Notes: generated by a model not told the origin, from the sequence alone. Counted from the first letter of the stretch, positions 1-10,547 are shown. The stretch: DNA of 64,000 nt from Planococcus citri (GCF_950023065.1 NC_088678.1:35454580-35518579), one strand, 5' to 3'. Numbers and translations: made by a program.

Positions 1-3000
1 TCTCATCGCCAGGGAGTTTTAAGGGGTACATTTTTCCCTGAATGATTTAGGTAACTCATAATGAAGAACTCCATTAATTTTTTCTAAAATACTGGACATT
101 AAAGAATAGCTCGAAATCACTGTCAATCAATTCCAGAGGGCAAACCGGGTACAAATTAAATTTCAGTATTCTATCTCGAATTTATCAAAGTTTTTTTAAA
201 TGAAAAATTGGTCGAATTTGAGTATTTAAAAATTTATCAAAAATCATAAGTAAATGAAATTCAGCACCAGAAATTTGGCTCGATGGTGAATTTTGGATTC
301 TTTTTCGATTTGTTTAAAAAATTTTTTGCCAAGAGTGTGAGTTGACCTCAAGTACTGCTTGAGATTTCAATCCTCACCGATAACTAAATAAACTATAATT
401 TCCTTTGGATTTGTAGGATGGAAAAAAATTTCAAATTTTCGTTCCTCAGATTTTTCTTGAGAACGAAAAAATTGATACCTAATTAAAGTTTTTTTCCTAA
501 AAACTTTTCGAAATAAATTTTGAAACTATATCAACCCTGCGAGTTTCGTTATTGGTTGATTTGAAATTACGTCGAAAATTTGCCCCGATCCGTACTTTTT
601 TAATAAAAAATAATCTCTCATAGTTTCAGTTTCAAGGCCAGTATTGCAAAGACTTCTCTCGAAAAAAATACTCGCTGGAAGAAATCTGTTGTAAAAATTT
701 CACCCGAAGCTGTAAAACTTTATTTTAAGATTGAAAAGAATCCGACCTTAAGGCCTAGACACAGTATAAAAAAATTTAGCTGGTCTTTATTTCAAGACGA
801 CCGATTCGCTAAGCTGTTTAATTTGACCAAAGCCTTCTTATACATCGTACATTACAACTCGACTCGATCCCTGGAAACAAGCATTTTCCACTGGTTTACG
901 AAACACTTTCACGACGATTAACATTTTCCAATGATATGTTGTGTCTTGTAAAGAGGACTACCTACCTAGAAAAAACTACTCCTATATAAGCTAGCCTAAT
1001 CCAGGACCGAAGTATTAAAAGAATTAAAATACAACTAAAAGACCTTAATTAAAAAGCAACGAACGAGATTTTCTTCAAGAGATTTGTAATTTACTAACGC
1101 TTTTGTTTGAAATTAAATTTCAGTCTGCTTCGGGCGAAACATTGTGATGCAATTACTTAAAAACATGATAAAATAGTGTCAAAATTTTCACGACATATTG
1201 TACTTAAGAAGCTTCTGAATAGAGCGTTTATACTTATAGCAGCGAAGTGACGAAGAAAACCTACCTACATCTACGGCGAAATTTCGCGCAGCGAAAATTT
1301 CAACTGGTAAATGAAAATAACGTGTTTTAAAAAAGGCGAATTTCTTAATTGAACATTACAGGAAGCCGTTTACGAAATATAATTACGTTTCGCTAACATC
1401 AAACATCATTTTAATTTTAACTGTGTAACGAAGTTGGTTTATTTGATTACAATCGCATTACGTGCGCGAACGAAGAGTGAAACAAGTTCAAAGTACGGTG
1501 AAATCCCTTTCGTTGCGGCATTGTGGGTGAACGAATTTCCCTCACTCAATGGGGTGAATCCGTTGGTCAACTTTTTAATAACACATCCTCCAAATTCAAC
1601 GTTACATATAGTACCCGCCACTACACAGCACATAAGTTAGACCATGTATCTGCTAGACTCACACTGGTAAAGCTCGTCCTCGTACACAGACGAAAAAATA
1701 TGGCGGTTTATCGAAATCCTTGTAATGAGCGCCGGATTAACCGAGTATAACGTTTATGGATTATGTTAAATCAAATACCGCACCATGAATTGTACCGAAT
1801 AGAAAATGAAATCCCGCAATTTATTCTCATTCAAATACTCCTACAACGATAACATATCATACCAGGGCTAAACATTATACATAGTTTTGTGTACGTACGC
1901 TACGTCGTCGTCTACCCTCCAACCCCTCGCTTCATGCGGCAAAAAACCCACCGTGACGTTGAACAACGCACAATATAATATGTATAGTAGTACGCGTTGA
2001 AAGTTTTGACGAAATGTCGCCGCTTAATTTCTGCCACTATTTTCTTGTATTGTTACCCTCTTATAACAAGTGCAAAATGGTGTTTGTATAAAACTGAAAG
2101 CTTCCAGCGCCAATGTCACCGTAATACGTACGTGAATATATACAGCCTAAGGCAGTCCGCAATCAAGATGCCTACGTTTGCCGAACATTATCGCAGTCGT
2201 ATTCCAATATACCTATATTTAGTTATCGGTAACAATGGATAATATTCAAACTTGTCGAATATCGAACCCAACGCTCAACTTTCAAAATTAAATTCGCCTG
2301 TTTTCCTCGCAGCTTTTTCATGTATGTAGTACCTATACGTGAAAATTGAACCGTATGTTCGATACGATATTCAAATTATATTCGACGAGTTAATAATTTA
2401 CTCGTAAAAAATAATAGGTACGTATAGAAACAACCTATCGGTGTGCAAGTGAAGGGAAAATCTGTGTGAAGGATCACGATGTTTACTTTGGGTACCTAAT
2501 CGTTCATTTTAAAATTTTGATTAACAGAGGAGGAAGAGAGAGAGCGGGCATCTGAAGTTCATCAAAATTTGACAAATGTGAAAAACATCGAGGATTATAT
2601 TCCGAACCATCGAAAAAATTAGATGGGTGTTTCAATTTCAAAATTTAAATATTCTAAGTAGTTGGTTTAGAAAACAAAATTCAATTCAATTCGTTCATTT
2701 TCAAATTGAGTCGAAAGTAACAGAATGCAAGCAATTCTTATAGAGGGGAATTCAATTTTTATTTTTGCCGTCAATCCCTTTGAAGGCAGTTGTATCAATT
2801 TCAAGTTTTTAAAAATTGAAATGGAAACAAATTTGGTTTCAAAATCTATATACAGTTTTTCACGAAGAATTTGTAGTTACAATTTTTTGGGCCATTATTT
2901 TGCCTTAGAACTCTTTGGAAGCGGGGTAGGTATATACTCACACTCAGTTTAAATTTTGAAAATGACGAAAATATCTAGTTTTGATATCTAAATCTAGGTA

Positions 3001-3485
3001 ATTTTTCTCGGAGAACTGCAATTTGAATTATTTTTGGCTAACTTTTTTTGGGAGGGAGGGGGTGTGAGGTTACCATTTCAGGTTTTGAAAAATGTGAAAA
3101 AATTGAGTTTGGTGTCAAAATCTACAAAAATAGAAACTTTTGATTGTGACAATGATATGGTGCAATATGCCCTCATCACTTAGGTGGTTATTCTAATAAT
3201 GCATCCTTATGTCAATCTACAGGGGAAAGGGTGCAAAAGTCACCTGGCAAATTTGCATAATTTGAAAAAAATTCCAAATTCAACTTTTATTCAATTATAA
3301 CGCAAAAATGTTTAGTGTAAGTACTCGAAATGGTCACCACTGACCCTAATACACTTTAAATAATGTTTTTCGACGGATTTGACAATACGAGTGAGTATCA
3401 TGTGGTCTTCATATCAAAATGAAACACTACAGAAAAATGGAATTCGCGCATTTCACGAAATTTTAGTTTTTTGAGAAAAACTTGA
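1..3485. other. AT-rich region, no gene recognised
   Basis: I see no convincing gene here. The open frames at 1434-1750, 1997-2242 and 2725-2952 are short, overlap one another on both strands and show no recognisable domain. The stretch 1430-1960 is somewhat less AT-rich than its surroundings but gives no splice-bounded exon that I can defend. Confidence 0.6.
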
Positions 3486-3858
3486 AAACTAAGCATTTTA
3501 GAAAAAAACTACCTAACGATATTATGTCGATCGGAAATTTAATTCTACTTATACAATTTTCCTCGACCCCATTTTTCCATAGAATGCTTTTTTCCGCCTC
3601 CAGATCACTTTTAATGAAACCAAACAACTCAAAATTTTTTTCATTATACATGCTACGAAAGTATAAGTTTTCCGCCCTCCGTGCATGCTACGAAAATGCT
3701 CTATGTTTACCCGGGTCGAAAATGAAGATCTTTTAACTTTTGAAGCGCCCTGGAGGCGGAAAAAAGCATTCTACGGAAAAATGAAGTCGAGGAAAATTGT
3801 AGAGAATTAAATTTCCAATCGACATAATGCCTTTAGTTTTTTTCTAGGAAGCTTAGTA
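3486..3858. repeat. Foldback (inverted-repeat) element, ~115-bp arms
   Basis: The left arm (3486-3603) and right arm (3750-3858) are imperfect reverse complements around a loop of about 146 bp. Both arms contain AGAATGCTTTTTTCCGCCTC (in the right arm as its complement), a TTATGTCGAT block and a run reading TAGAAAAAAACTA. A MITE or foldback origin is inferred; no target-site duplication was found. The open frames at 3463-3736 are by-products of this palindrome. Confidence 0.75.
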
Positions 3859-3951
3859 TTCGATATATTTACTAAGCAAAAAAAGGGCCATACTCATCAC
3901 GTTAACCAAAAACGGGCGTAAAACTTATTTTCGTAGCATGAATAATGAAAA

Positions 3952-4082
3952 ATATCTTACAATGCAAGAAGCGACGTGAAGAATGTTTGGTCTCTTGCTT
4001 TAACTCCCCTCGCCTTCGGCTCGGCGAGTCAAATTGCACTTGACCAAACATATTTCACTTTCGCTCCTTGTATTGTAATATA
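3952..4082. repeat. Short foldback element with central hairpin
   Basis: Two 41-bp arms (3952-3992 and 4042-4082) pair imperfectly; the shared inner end reads GTTTGGTC on the left and GACCAAAC on the right. In the middle, CTCGCC (4009-4014) pairs with GGCGAG (4023-4028). Nested there is GCC-TTC-GGC, which on the minus strand is a GAA triloop. It lies about 90 bp after the previous foldback and may be part of the same composite repeat. Confidence 0.65.
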
Positions 4083-4406
4083 CTATTCCAACCATTGAAA
4101 TTTTTCCTTTTTAAGAAATCATTTTTCCAAGAAATCTCATTTAAACATGAAAAACGCACCAAAAAGCACTGATATTACAATAAACACATTCCCAACCAGT
4201 TGCGTTGCTAGGCAACGTGGTGTTTTAAGCGAAGCCACAGCAGTAAAACTGACGCATGCGCTGTTTGTATTGCTGCCAGTTGACTTTTGCTCCCCCTCTA
4301 TTTATATCCCTTAAGGTAAAGATGCATGGTAACGTGGGAAATTATATAGGTTGTGATAGAGGACCTACTTGAAGGTTACCTCGCTACGCACTAAAGACCA
4401 GAAGTA
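4083..4406. other. Gene-free stretch with promoter-like motifs
   Basis: No gene is seen. The interval holds the X-box and NRF1-like sites listed separately and then ordinary AT-rich DNA up to the TIR element. Confidence 0.5.
4204..4261. promoter_or_regulatory. Candidate regulatory patch: RFX X-box and NRF1-like site
   Basis: GTTGCTAGGCAAC at 4204-4216 is a near-palindromic match to the X-box bound by RFX factors, which in animals control ciliary genes. About 35 bp further, CGCATGCGC (4253-4261) fits the core of the NRF1 palindrome. Both are CpG-containing sites in an AT-rich neighbourhood. No exon was recognised beside them, so promoter function is inferred only. Confidence 0.35.
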
Positions 4407-4877
4407 CAGTGGAAATCGCTTATAATGAGATCGGTTAGTACGAGATTTTGGATACAACGAGCAAAATGCTCGGTTCCAAGCACAACGCCATTTAAACATG
4501 TACAATATGGTACCTGTTAGAACGAGATCATTTATAATGAGGAATCCGGATAGTACGAGCTGAAATTCTTGAAATTTGGTTCGTCTTATTGTTTTTTCTT
4601 CCGCTTATAACGAGTGTTCATGCAGAAAACATTCATTAAATCCCAAATTTCAGCTTCATAGATTAATTTGGTAAAATTTTGAAATTCAGACAGATTTTGG
4701 GGCATTTTTTTGAAAACAGAACTTTCTAAAAAGCTGTTGGAGGCTTTAGAACTACTCAACACAATTCGAAACCGTTTCCAATCGATTTGACAAGTCAAAA
4801 ATAGTAGTAAAATTGACCTTTTTTTTGCTACATGTGTTACGAGTATCATTTGTAGTAGCTCTTTATATCCGGTTATT

Positions 4878-4889
4878 ACAAGATACTCG
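4878..4889 (+). repeat. Left target-site duplication of the RTE element
   Basis: ACAAGATACTCG is repeated exactly at 8264-8275. It lies in the left part of the TIR element and marks the 5' boundary of the LINE insertion. The flanking bases differ on both sides, so the duplication is 12 bp. Confidence 0.8.
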
Positions 4890-5352
4890 CTCCGCGAGGG
4901 CACAGGTTGTTGTCGCTAGAGGTAGTCTCTAGGTAGTAGCTCGGATCATCAAGAGGAGCCAGTCCCCCAGGACAGATGAGAAGGCGAAGACAACACCAGG
5001 GGTATTCTGCGCGTCCACGTCGTGCGGAGTGGTAACATGTTGCTGTTCGATGGACTCGGAATCGATAAACATGGCTAAAGCAGAATTCTCCAGTTGGTGG
5101 AACGACGGGGAGGAGTGGCAAGTCGAAGGCCAAGCCTCTACATAAATCCGGATTACAAACAAGAATGCATAAGAGCTGCAGAACACCAACAACTCACTCG
5201 TTGCAGCCCCAGGGAAGCGCAAGAGCTTCAGAGTGAGTAGGCGAATACCAGCGCCTAAAAACTGGCAAATTCGGCTAAGGGAGTAAACCCCAACAGAAAA
5301 TCATGGTGGAAGGCAACGGGAAACCAACACCATTATATTTCCCTAGAATTAT
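4890..5352 (+). other. 5' leader of the RTE element
   Basis: This segment separates the 5' insertion boundary from the first Met of the endonuclease ORF. It is less AT-rich than the flanks. Open frames on the opposite strand here (4876-5222) resemble no protein I know and are treated as antisense noise. It would be expected to carry the element's internal promoter, but I can point to no specific motif. Confidence 0.5.
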
Positions 5353-6918
5353 ATGGACATCAATTTAGCAATGGCCCTAAGTCTCCGTCAGGCTGATCCT
5401 CATCCGCCAAGGCAGCCGGATAGGGTGCTAAGAATACGCGGAGTTAAAACAAGGCGGAACAACATCAACGTCGCAACCTGGAATGTACGAACTTTGTATA
5501 AAATTGGACAACTTGCTAGTGTAATTAAAGAAGCCAGGAGATTGCAAATCGACGTGTTAGGAGTAAGTGAGACCCGATGGACTGGAAACGGTAGATACCG
5601 GGTAGATGAGAATTATGAAATGATCTTCGCTGGGAAAGACACACACGAACAAGGTGTGGGTATATTAATACATACCAGAATCAGCGATAAAATCAGTGCC
5701 ATAATTCCAAAATCAGAGAGGATACTACTCGTGAGATTGGAGGTCAAGCCAAAACCAATGGTGATAATTCAAGTTTATGCGCCAACAGCGGAAAGCAGTA
5801 CAGCAGAAATCAACAACTTCTACAACGACCTAGAAGAAGTGATGAGATGCTCGAAAAACAATGATGTTGTGTTTTTGATGGGAGACTTCAATGCCAAAGT
5901 TGGGAAGGATCATGGCAGCCAAGTTGCAGGGAGATACGCACTTGGAGAGCAGAATGAAAGAGGTGAAATGCTCGTAGAGTTTGCTGAAAGACACGATCTA
6001 GTAATATGCAATACCTGGTTCAAGCAGCATGAAAGAAGATTATACACTTGGGTCAGTCCTGGAGATCGAGTCAGAAACCAGATAGACTATATACTTGTAA
6101 AAAGAAGATTCAGGAACACAGTGAAGAACTGTCACACATATCCTGGTGCTGACTGCAACTCTGACCACAAACTACTGGCTGCAAAATGCCAGCTAGTCTT
6201 GAAGAGCCAGAAGAAGAGCAAAGAACGATACCAACAACTTGACATTGCAAAAATCAAATCAAAAGAAGTTCAAAAGAAATTCCAAGAAGAACTGGAAAAG
6301 CAAAAGGAAGACAGGTTGGAAGAAGAACAAGGTATCGAGGAAAAGTGGCAAACATGGAAGCGAAAGGTTAAAACAGCAGCAGAAAAGTCTATTCCATTCA
6401 AAGGAAGAAGAAAACACAAACCATGGATGACTCAAGAGATACTGGATCTGATGGAAGAACGAAGACAAGCAAACAGACCAAGTAATGAATACACAGTGAT
6501 AAATAATCAGATCATGGGAATGTGCAGAATGGCCAAAAACAAGTGGTATGAGGAGAAGTGTCAAGAAATAGAAGATCTGGAGAAAAGGCACAACTCTAGA
6601 GAAATGCATACCAAAGTGAAGCAGATGATGGCCACCCACAAGAAAAGGAGAAGTGGAATAGCATATATGCGAGGAAAAGACGGAAAGTACTGTGTTACCA
6701 ATCAAGAAACTGAAGAGGTCTGGATCAGCTATATACAAGAACTGTATGGAGATGATACACGTCCGGCTCAATTTGCAGTTTCATCCACAGAAGAGGCACC
6801 ACAAATTGAAATGTGGGAGCTGAGGAATGCTGTGAAGCGAGCCAGAAACCACAAAGCAGTGGGAGAAGATCTCATACCAGCAGACTTGATCAAACATTTA
6901 AGGACTTCAAAGCAGTAA
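5353..6918 (+). CDS. RTE element: apurinic-like endonuclease plus start of reverse transcriptase (truncated ORF)
   Basis: 521 codons. Residues about 38-280 form an exonuclease-endonuclease-phosphatase domain that nicks target DNA for target-primed reverse transcription. Expected catalytic motifs are present: VATWNVRTL with N44, GVSETRW with E73, QVYAPT near 140-145, GDFNAKVG with D178 and N180, QIDYILV with D245, and SDH at 270-272. Residues about 290-440 are a charged linker rich in Lys and Glu. The C-terminus ELRNAVKRARNHKAVGEDLI belongs to the region just before the RT fingers; the frame then runs into a stop after KHLRTSKQ because sequence is missing at about 6895-6902. The protein should continue into the next ORF, which lies in another frame. 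The domain itself looks intact. Confidence 0.88.
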   Translation: MDINLAMALSLRQADPHPPRQPDRVLRIRGVKTRRNNINVATWNVRTLYKIGQLASVIKEARRLQIDVLGVSETRWTGNGRYRVDENYEMIFAGKDTHEQGVGILIHTRISDKISAIIPKSERILLVRLEVKPKPMVIIQVYAPTAESSTAEINNFYNDLEEVMRCSKNNDVVFLMGDFNAKVGKDHGSQVAGRYALGEQNERGEMLVEFAERHDLVICNTWFKQHERRLYTWVSPGDRVRNQIDYILVKRRFRNTVKNCHTYPGADCNSDHKLLAAKCQLVLKSQKKSKERYQQLDIAKIKSKEVQKKFQEELEKQKEDRLEEEQGIEEKWQTWKRKVKTAAEKSIPFKGRRKHKPWMTQEILDLMEERRQANRPSNEYTVINNQIMGMCRMAKNKWYEEKCQEIEDLEKRHNSREMHTKVKQMMATHKKRRSGIAYMRGKDGKYCVTNQETEEVWISYIQELYGDDTRPAQFAVSSTEEAPQIEMWELRNAVKRARNHKAVGEDLIPADLIKHLRTSKQ

Positions 6919-8207
6919 ATTTTGTACCAATACCAAAAAAGAACAACTCGCAAAAATGCTCTGAATATAGAACCATCGCACTGATGAGCCACGCACTGAA
7001 GCTACTACTCTCCATCATAAATGCCAGAATTGAAAAGAAGATAGATGAAAATCTAAGTGAAACACAATATGGCTTTGTAGCAAAAAAAGGGACGAGAGAT
7101 GCAATTGCCCTGCTGAAAGTGATCATTCAAAGAGCACTGAATGCAAATAGGGAAATCATTGCTTGCTTCGTCGATTATGAAAAAGCATTTGATCGTGTCA
7201 ACCATGAGAAGATGTTGGAGATCCTGGAAAAATACAATATCGATAACAAAGACCTGCAAATAATCAAGAACCTGTACTGGGAGCAAAGCGCTAACATCAA
7301 GATTGGAACTGAGTACTCGGAGAACGGATGTGGAATAAAGAGAGGTGTGAGGCAAGGATGCCCCCTCTCACCCAGGTTGTTCAACGTGTACGCAGAAGAA
7401 ATAATGAGAGAAGCGCGAATCGAACGAATGGGATTCAAGATCAACGGCAAGAGAATAAATGAAATAAGTTATGCAGACGACAAAGTGATCCTTGCTGAGA
7501 CAGAGGCGCAGATGCAGAAAATGATCAACCAAATCAACAGTGCTGGATTAAAATATGGAATGAAAATAAATGCAGGCAAGACCAAGGTGATGAGATTTAC
7601 GAAAGGAGATGATAAAGAGGTCAAAATCAACATCGGATCACAAGAAATTGAAAATGTAAAGCAATTCAGGTACCTTGGAGCACTGATAAACAACGATGGT
7701 AGAGATCATAAAGAAATCAAAACACGGATTGGAATGGCAAAGACTGCTTTCAACAACCTTGCCAATGTGCTGGGAAATCGAACGATGAGTATTGATCTGA
7801 GGAAGAGAATTATGCGATGCTACGTATGGACCATTCTGAAGTATTCCTGCGAAACATGGACCATGAGTGCAGAATGCGAGAAGAAAGTATCCGCTTTTGA
7901 GATGTGGTGCTATCGAAGGCTACTACGGATCTCATGGAAGGACTTCGTTACCAACAAGGAAGTACTAGCAAGAATAGGAGAGGAGCGGAAAGTCGTAGTT
8001 GAAGACATCAAAAACAGAAAGCTAAAGTATTTAGCTCATAAAATACGAGAAAACGGTATTTTCATGCTAGCGGTACAGGGGAAAATCCAAGGAAGATCGA
8101 CGAGAGGGAGGAAACGATCGGAACTGTTAACAACAAACTCACCGGCCAACTCCCCCTGCAAGACCCTGAAAGAAACAATTAGATACGCTAGATACCGGCT
8201 AATATAG
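6813..8207 (+). CDS. RTE element: reverse transcriptase (frame-shifted 3' half)
   Basis: Real homology begins near 6899, where the frame reads KDFKAVNFVPIPKK; the earlier codons are the wrong frame of the upstream ORF. Using the 464-codon frame, RT motifs appear in order: YRTIALMSHALK (about 52-63), CFVDYEKAFD with the first catalytic Asp at D121, GVRQGCPLSP from 178, and the YADD box at 220-223 with both aspartates intact. KTKVMRF and the FRYLGALI thumb region follow. The C-terminal part after GRSTRGRKR does not resemble the usual RTE tail, so a late frameshift is likely. About 25-35 residues expected between the two halves are missing (inference from related elements). Without repair of the frame no single polyprotein can be made. 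Confidence 0.86.
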   Translation: MGAEECCEASQKPQSSGRRSHTSRLDQTFKDFKAVNFVPIPKKNNSQKCSEYRTIALMSHALKLLLSIINARIEKKIDENLSETQYGFVAKKGTRDAIALLKVIIQRALNANREIIACFVDYEKAFDRVNHEKMLEILEKYNIDNKDLQIIKNLYWEQSANIKIGTEYSENGCGIKRGVRQGCPLSPRLFNVYAEEIMREARIERMGFKINGKRINEISYADDKVILAETEAQMQKMINQINSAGLKYGMKINAGKTKVMRFTKGDDKEVKINIGSQEIENVKQFRYLGALINNDGRDHKEIKTRIGMAKTAFNNLANVLGNRTMSIDLRKRIMRCYVWTILKYSCETWTMSAECEKKVSAFEMWCYRRLLRISWKDFVTNKEVLARIGEERKVVVEDIKNRKLKYLAHKIRENGIFMLAVQGKIQGRSTRGRKRSELLTTNSPANSPCKTLKETIRYARYRLI

Positions 8208-8241
8208 ATGGACATATACGCTATCTCCTGTAAAGGAGCGC

Positions 8242-8263
8242 GACTACGACGACGACGACGACA
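8242..8263 (+). repeat. (ACG)n microsatellite tail of the RTE element
   Basis: About six ACG units with one interrupting base end directly at the right target-site duplication. RTE elements usually end in short simple repeats, so this marks the 3' terminus. Confidence 0.8.
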
Positions 8264-8275
8264 ACAAGATACTCG
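8264..8275 (+). repeat. Right target-site duplication of the RTE element
   Basis: An exact second copy of ACAAGATACTCG, followed directly by the remaining right part of the TIR element (TTATAAAATGCAAAACC). Confidence 0.8.
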
Positions 8276-8364
8276 TTATAAAATGCAAAACCTTTTAGTA
8301 CGAGAGACTAGATACAACGAGCAAAAAGTCTGGTCCCTTGAATCTCGTTGTAAGCGATTTCCAC

Positions 8365-8761
8365 GTACGTACAATCACTTGATTCCAGTTATCTGCAGTG
8401 GCAGGAGTCTTGTCAAAGTATGAGAGTACCTATGTGGTAATTCTATCTATTGATATGCAACAGGGATTTATCTCAAGTCGCATTGTTTTTCATAGTGGCC
8501 TAATACTCGCTTGGTGCTGACCTTTTTTATTTACTAATTAAGTTGGAATTATCAAGAAAGAGGATGATCCAACGTTTGGTTATCATTTTACCTTTTGCGA
8601 CCAATTTGGGATAAGCCTAGGTATCCACAAATTGGTGCGTGTGTTTATAAGTCCTCTACAAACACAAAGTAAAGTAGCCACCAACAGCCACTATTATTGG
8701 GGTAGGCTAAGGAAAAGAGGTGGTGAGATGGTCAGCAGTGTTTGGTAAGTAGTTGCTTACA
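8365..8761. other. No gene seen
   Basis: AT-rich unique-looking DNA between two transposable elements. The short frame that starts in the TIR remnant (8208-8423) runs into it but shows no domain. Confidence 0.5.
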
Positions 8762-8918
8762 TGTGACCCCGCCTGACAAAATTGACCATTTCAACAAAAA
8801 AGTGTCTAAAACAATGACTTTTGAAATGAATCTTAAGGGTTGAAAGATCAGATTTTTGAAAAAAAAAACATTTTTTGAAATTTTGTCGAAATGGTCGATT
8901 TTGTCAGGTGGGGTCACA
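8762..8918. mobile_element. Small MITE with ~40-bp terminal inverted repeats
   Basis: The left end TGTGACCCCGCCTGACAAAA and the right end, as reverse complement TGTGACCCCACCTGACAAAA, match almost perfectly and continue with ACCATTTCRACAAAA. Total length is about 157 bp with an AT-rich core. There is no coding capacity and no clear target-site duplication. Confidence 0.75.
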
Positions 8919-10521
8919 ATGGTGGTGTCTCGAGTTAATTAATTATAGCCTAATCAAAGTTAATTGATGCTGTCATTTTATTGTGCTTATTGGACAATGA
9001 TCCTTTATGATTGAATGAAATTACCTATTTCACTTATCAGAAATATAATGGAATATATTCTGATAAGATTTCAATGTCAGTTAATTGCCATGATTTGCAG
9101 AGATTTGTGCCTTCTTTGGTACCTACCTTACCTATCTTATTTATTGAAACGGGTCGCATTTTTGTTACATACCATTTATTGGTAGGTATATTATGTAGGT
9201 ATACGATGAATGCTGTTGAAAGTTTAATAAAATAAACCTGTAACATAGTAACTGTCTTATGTTCTTTTATTATGTATTCTGTGTACGTTAGACTGGTTTG
9301 ATTATTCGAAAGAAAAGCCTATCCGAGCTAGCAACGCATAAGATAAATCTCCCCGCTAAAGGGATATTTATTGACCAAACCACCAAGGAGATCACTCTCA
9401 GTTGTCCCCTTTTACCTAATCATTACCACTTTAACGATAACAACTTTCTCTCATAAAAGTTGTTTTTTTGAGCAATTAAGTTTTGATCATTTTTGAACCA
9501 ATATGGGAGGAATCCTTCAACCTGTCTCTCTTATCCCTAAAATTTTTACTAAAAGTAGTCAGGCATTTTCGTAAAAATTGAATTTTGAATTGTCCACAAG
9601 AAAAAGTTTTAAAAAACTACAAACAACAAATTGAGTGAGAACCAGAGCGAAAAACATGATTTTTTCGAAAATGTCACTTCTTTGAAGAAATGAAGATCCA
9701 TATACCTAATTTATCTCCTCAAGTAACATATCCAAAGCTATAATTCTTTCCGGCTGAGTTTCAACTTAAAATGAAGATCTGTCTTGAATTTTGTCAAAAT
9801 CTCCCGACATTTTTTTCATTTTTTGTAATTTACCCAGTGATCTATATTTTAAGGTGGTTTCTTTTTTGAAGCATGCAATGAAACTTAAAAATCCACTGAG
9901 AGCTTTAGAATGTCTCTAAATGACCGCCTTTTCAATTGAAAATGTTGGGTTTGAATCAGCAGAGACGTACTTATTTTAAAAAGTAGATCTCGTCACATGT
10001 TTTCGATGATTGGTGAATAATTTTTAAAAATTGAGCAAAAGAGCTTAATAAGAGTTGGAAATGAAGAATCGAACTCCTTGAAAAAAAGTCATTGATTCAA
10101 AGTTCGATTCTGTTTTGAAGGGTGCTTTGAAATTGTTAGAGAAAGGCTAATGTTTGTGAAAAACTTGATAAATTTCCTTATCACTCAGTCAAGTAAATAG
10201 ATTCGAGAAGAAATTGTGAGACGATATAAAAATACCGTAAAAAATTTTAAATTTATTATTTAAATCCTCATTTAACTACCGATGTTTCAAATTTTGAAAT
10301 TCTTAATAAAAATTGAAAAAAAAAGTTGATAATACCCACCTAATTTTTATTGTTCGTAATGAGTATATCCATTTAGTAGAATTTTTAAAAAAACATGATT
10401 TTTTCGTTGCAATTTCATTGTTTAAAAAATACCATTGTATGAATCGAAATTCCAAAAATTTTAGTCTAAATAAACGAGGAAAATGCACATTTGCTCATTT
10501 ACCCTCCATTAGCGACGGAAT
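8919..10521. other. No gene seen
   Basis: AT-rich DNA with homopolymer runs. The frames at 9011-9246 and 10303-10609 lie on both strands in the same places and have no recognisable content. Confidence 0.5.
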
Positions 10522-10547
10522 AGAACAGAACAGAGCAGAACAGAACG
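10522..10547. repeat. Short GAACA microsatellite
   Basis: About five imperfect units of AGAAC/AGAGC (for example AGAACAGAACAGAGCAGAAC) in otherwise unremarkable DNA. Confidence 0.6.

Larger units (their letters stand above)
4890..8263 (+). mobile_element. RTE-clade non-LTR retrotransposon, nearly full length, broken ORF
   Basis: A 3374-bp insertion bounded by a perfect 12-bp target-site duplication. It has a 5' leader of about 460 bp, an apurinic-like endonuclease followed by a reverse transcriptase, a very short 3' UTR and a tail of ACG repeats in place of poly(A). Order, length and simple-repeat tail fit the RTE clade; the YAEEIM and YADD motifs recall RTE-BovB-type proteins, often annotated in insects as craniofacial development protein 2-like. 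An internal deletion near 6899 breaks the single ORF normally found, so this copy is probably immobile. The exact duplication suggests a fairly recent insertion. Confidence 0.85.
4407..8364. mobile_element. TIR DNA element (pogo/Tigger-like, non-autonomous), split by an RTE insertion
   Basis: The left end at 4407 reads CAGTGGAAATCGCTTATAA preceded by TA. The right end (about 8341-8364) reads ATCTCGTTGTAAGCGATTT followed by CCAC, the reverse complement of the left end with two changes; the last bases (CTG expected) are altered. Sub-terminal copies of GATACAACGAGCAAAA lie in direct orientation in both flanks (4451 and 8311 regions). Without the inserted LINE (4890-8263 plus one 12-bp duplication) the element is about 570 bp and has no transposase, so it is MITE-like. 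The pogo/Tigger assignment rests only on resemblance of the termini. Confidence 0.6.

Noticed and set aside
4586..4903. 105-codon minus-strand frame in the TIR element as a transposase remnant
   Set aside because: It contains no transposase motif and crosses the RTE insertion boundary, so it is a chance frame.
4876..5222. Two overlapping minus-strand frames (85 and 97 codons)
   Set aside because: They lie in the RTE 5' leader opposite to the element's coding strand, overlap each other in different frames and show no domain.
6259..6771. 170-codon minus-strand open frame
   Set aside because: It lies antisense to the Lys/Glu-rich linker of the RTE endonuclease ORF, which produces a Phe/Leu-rich shadow.
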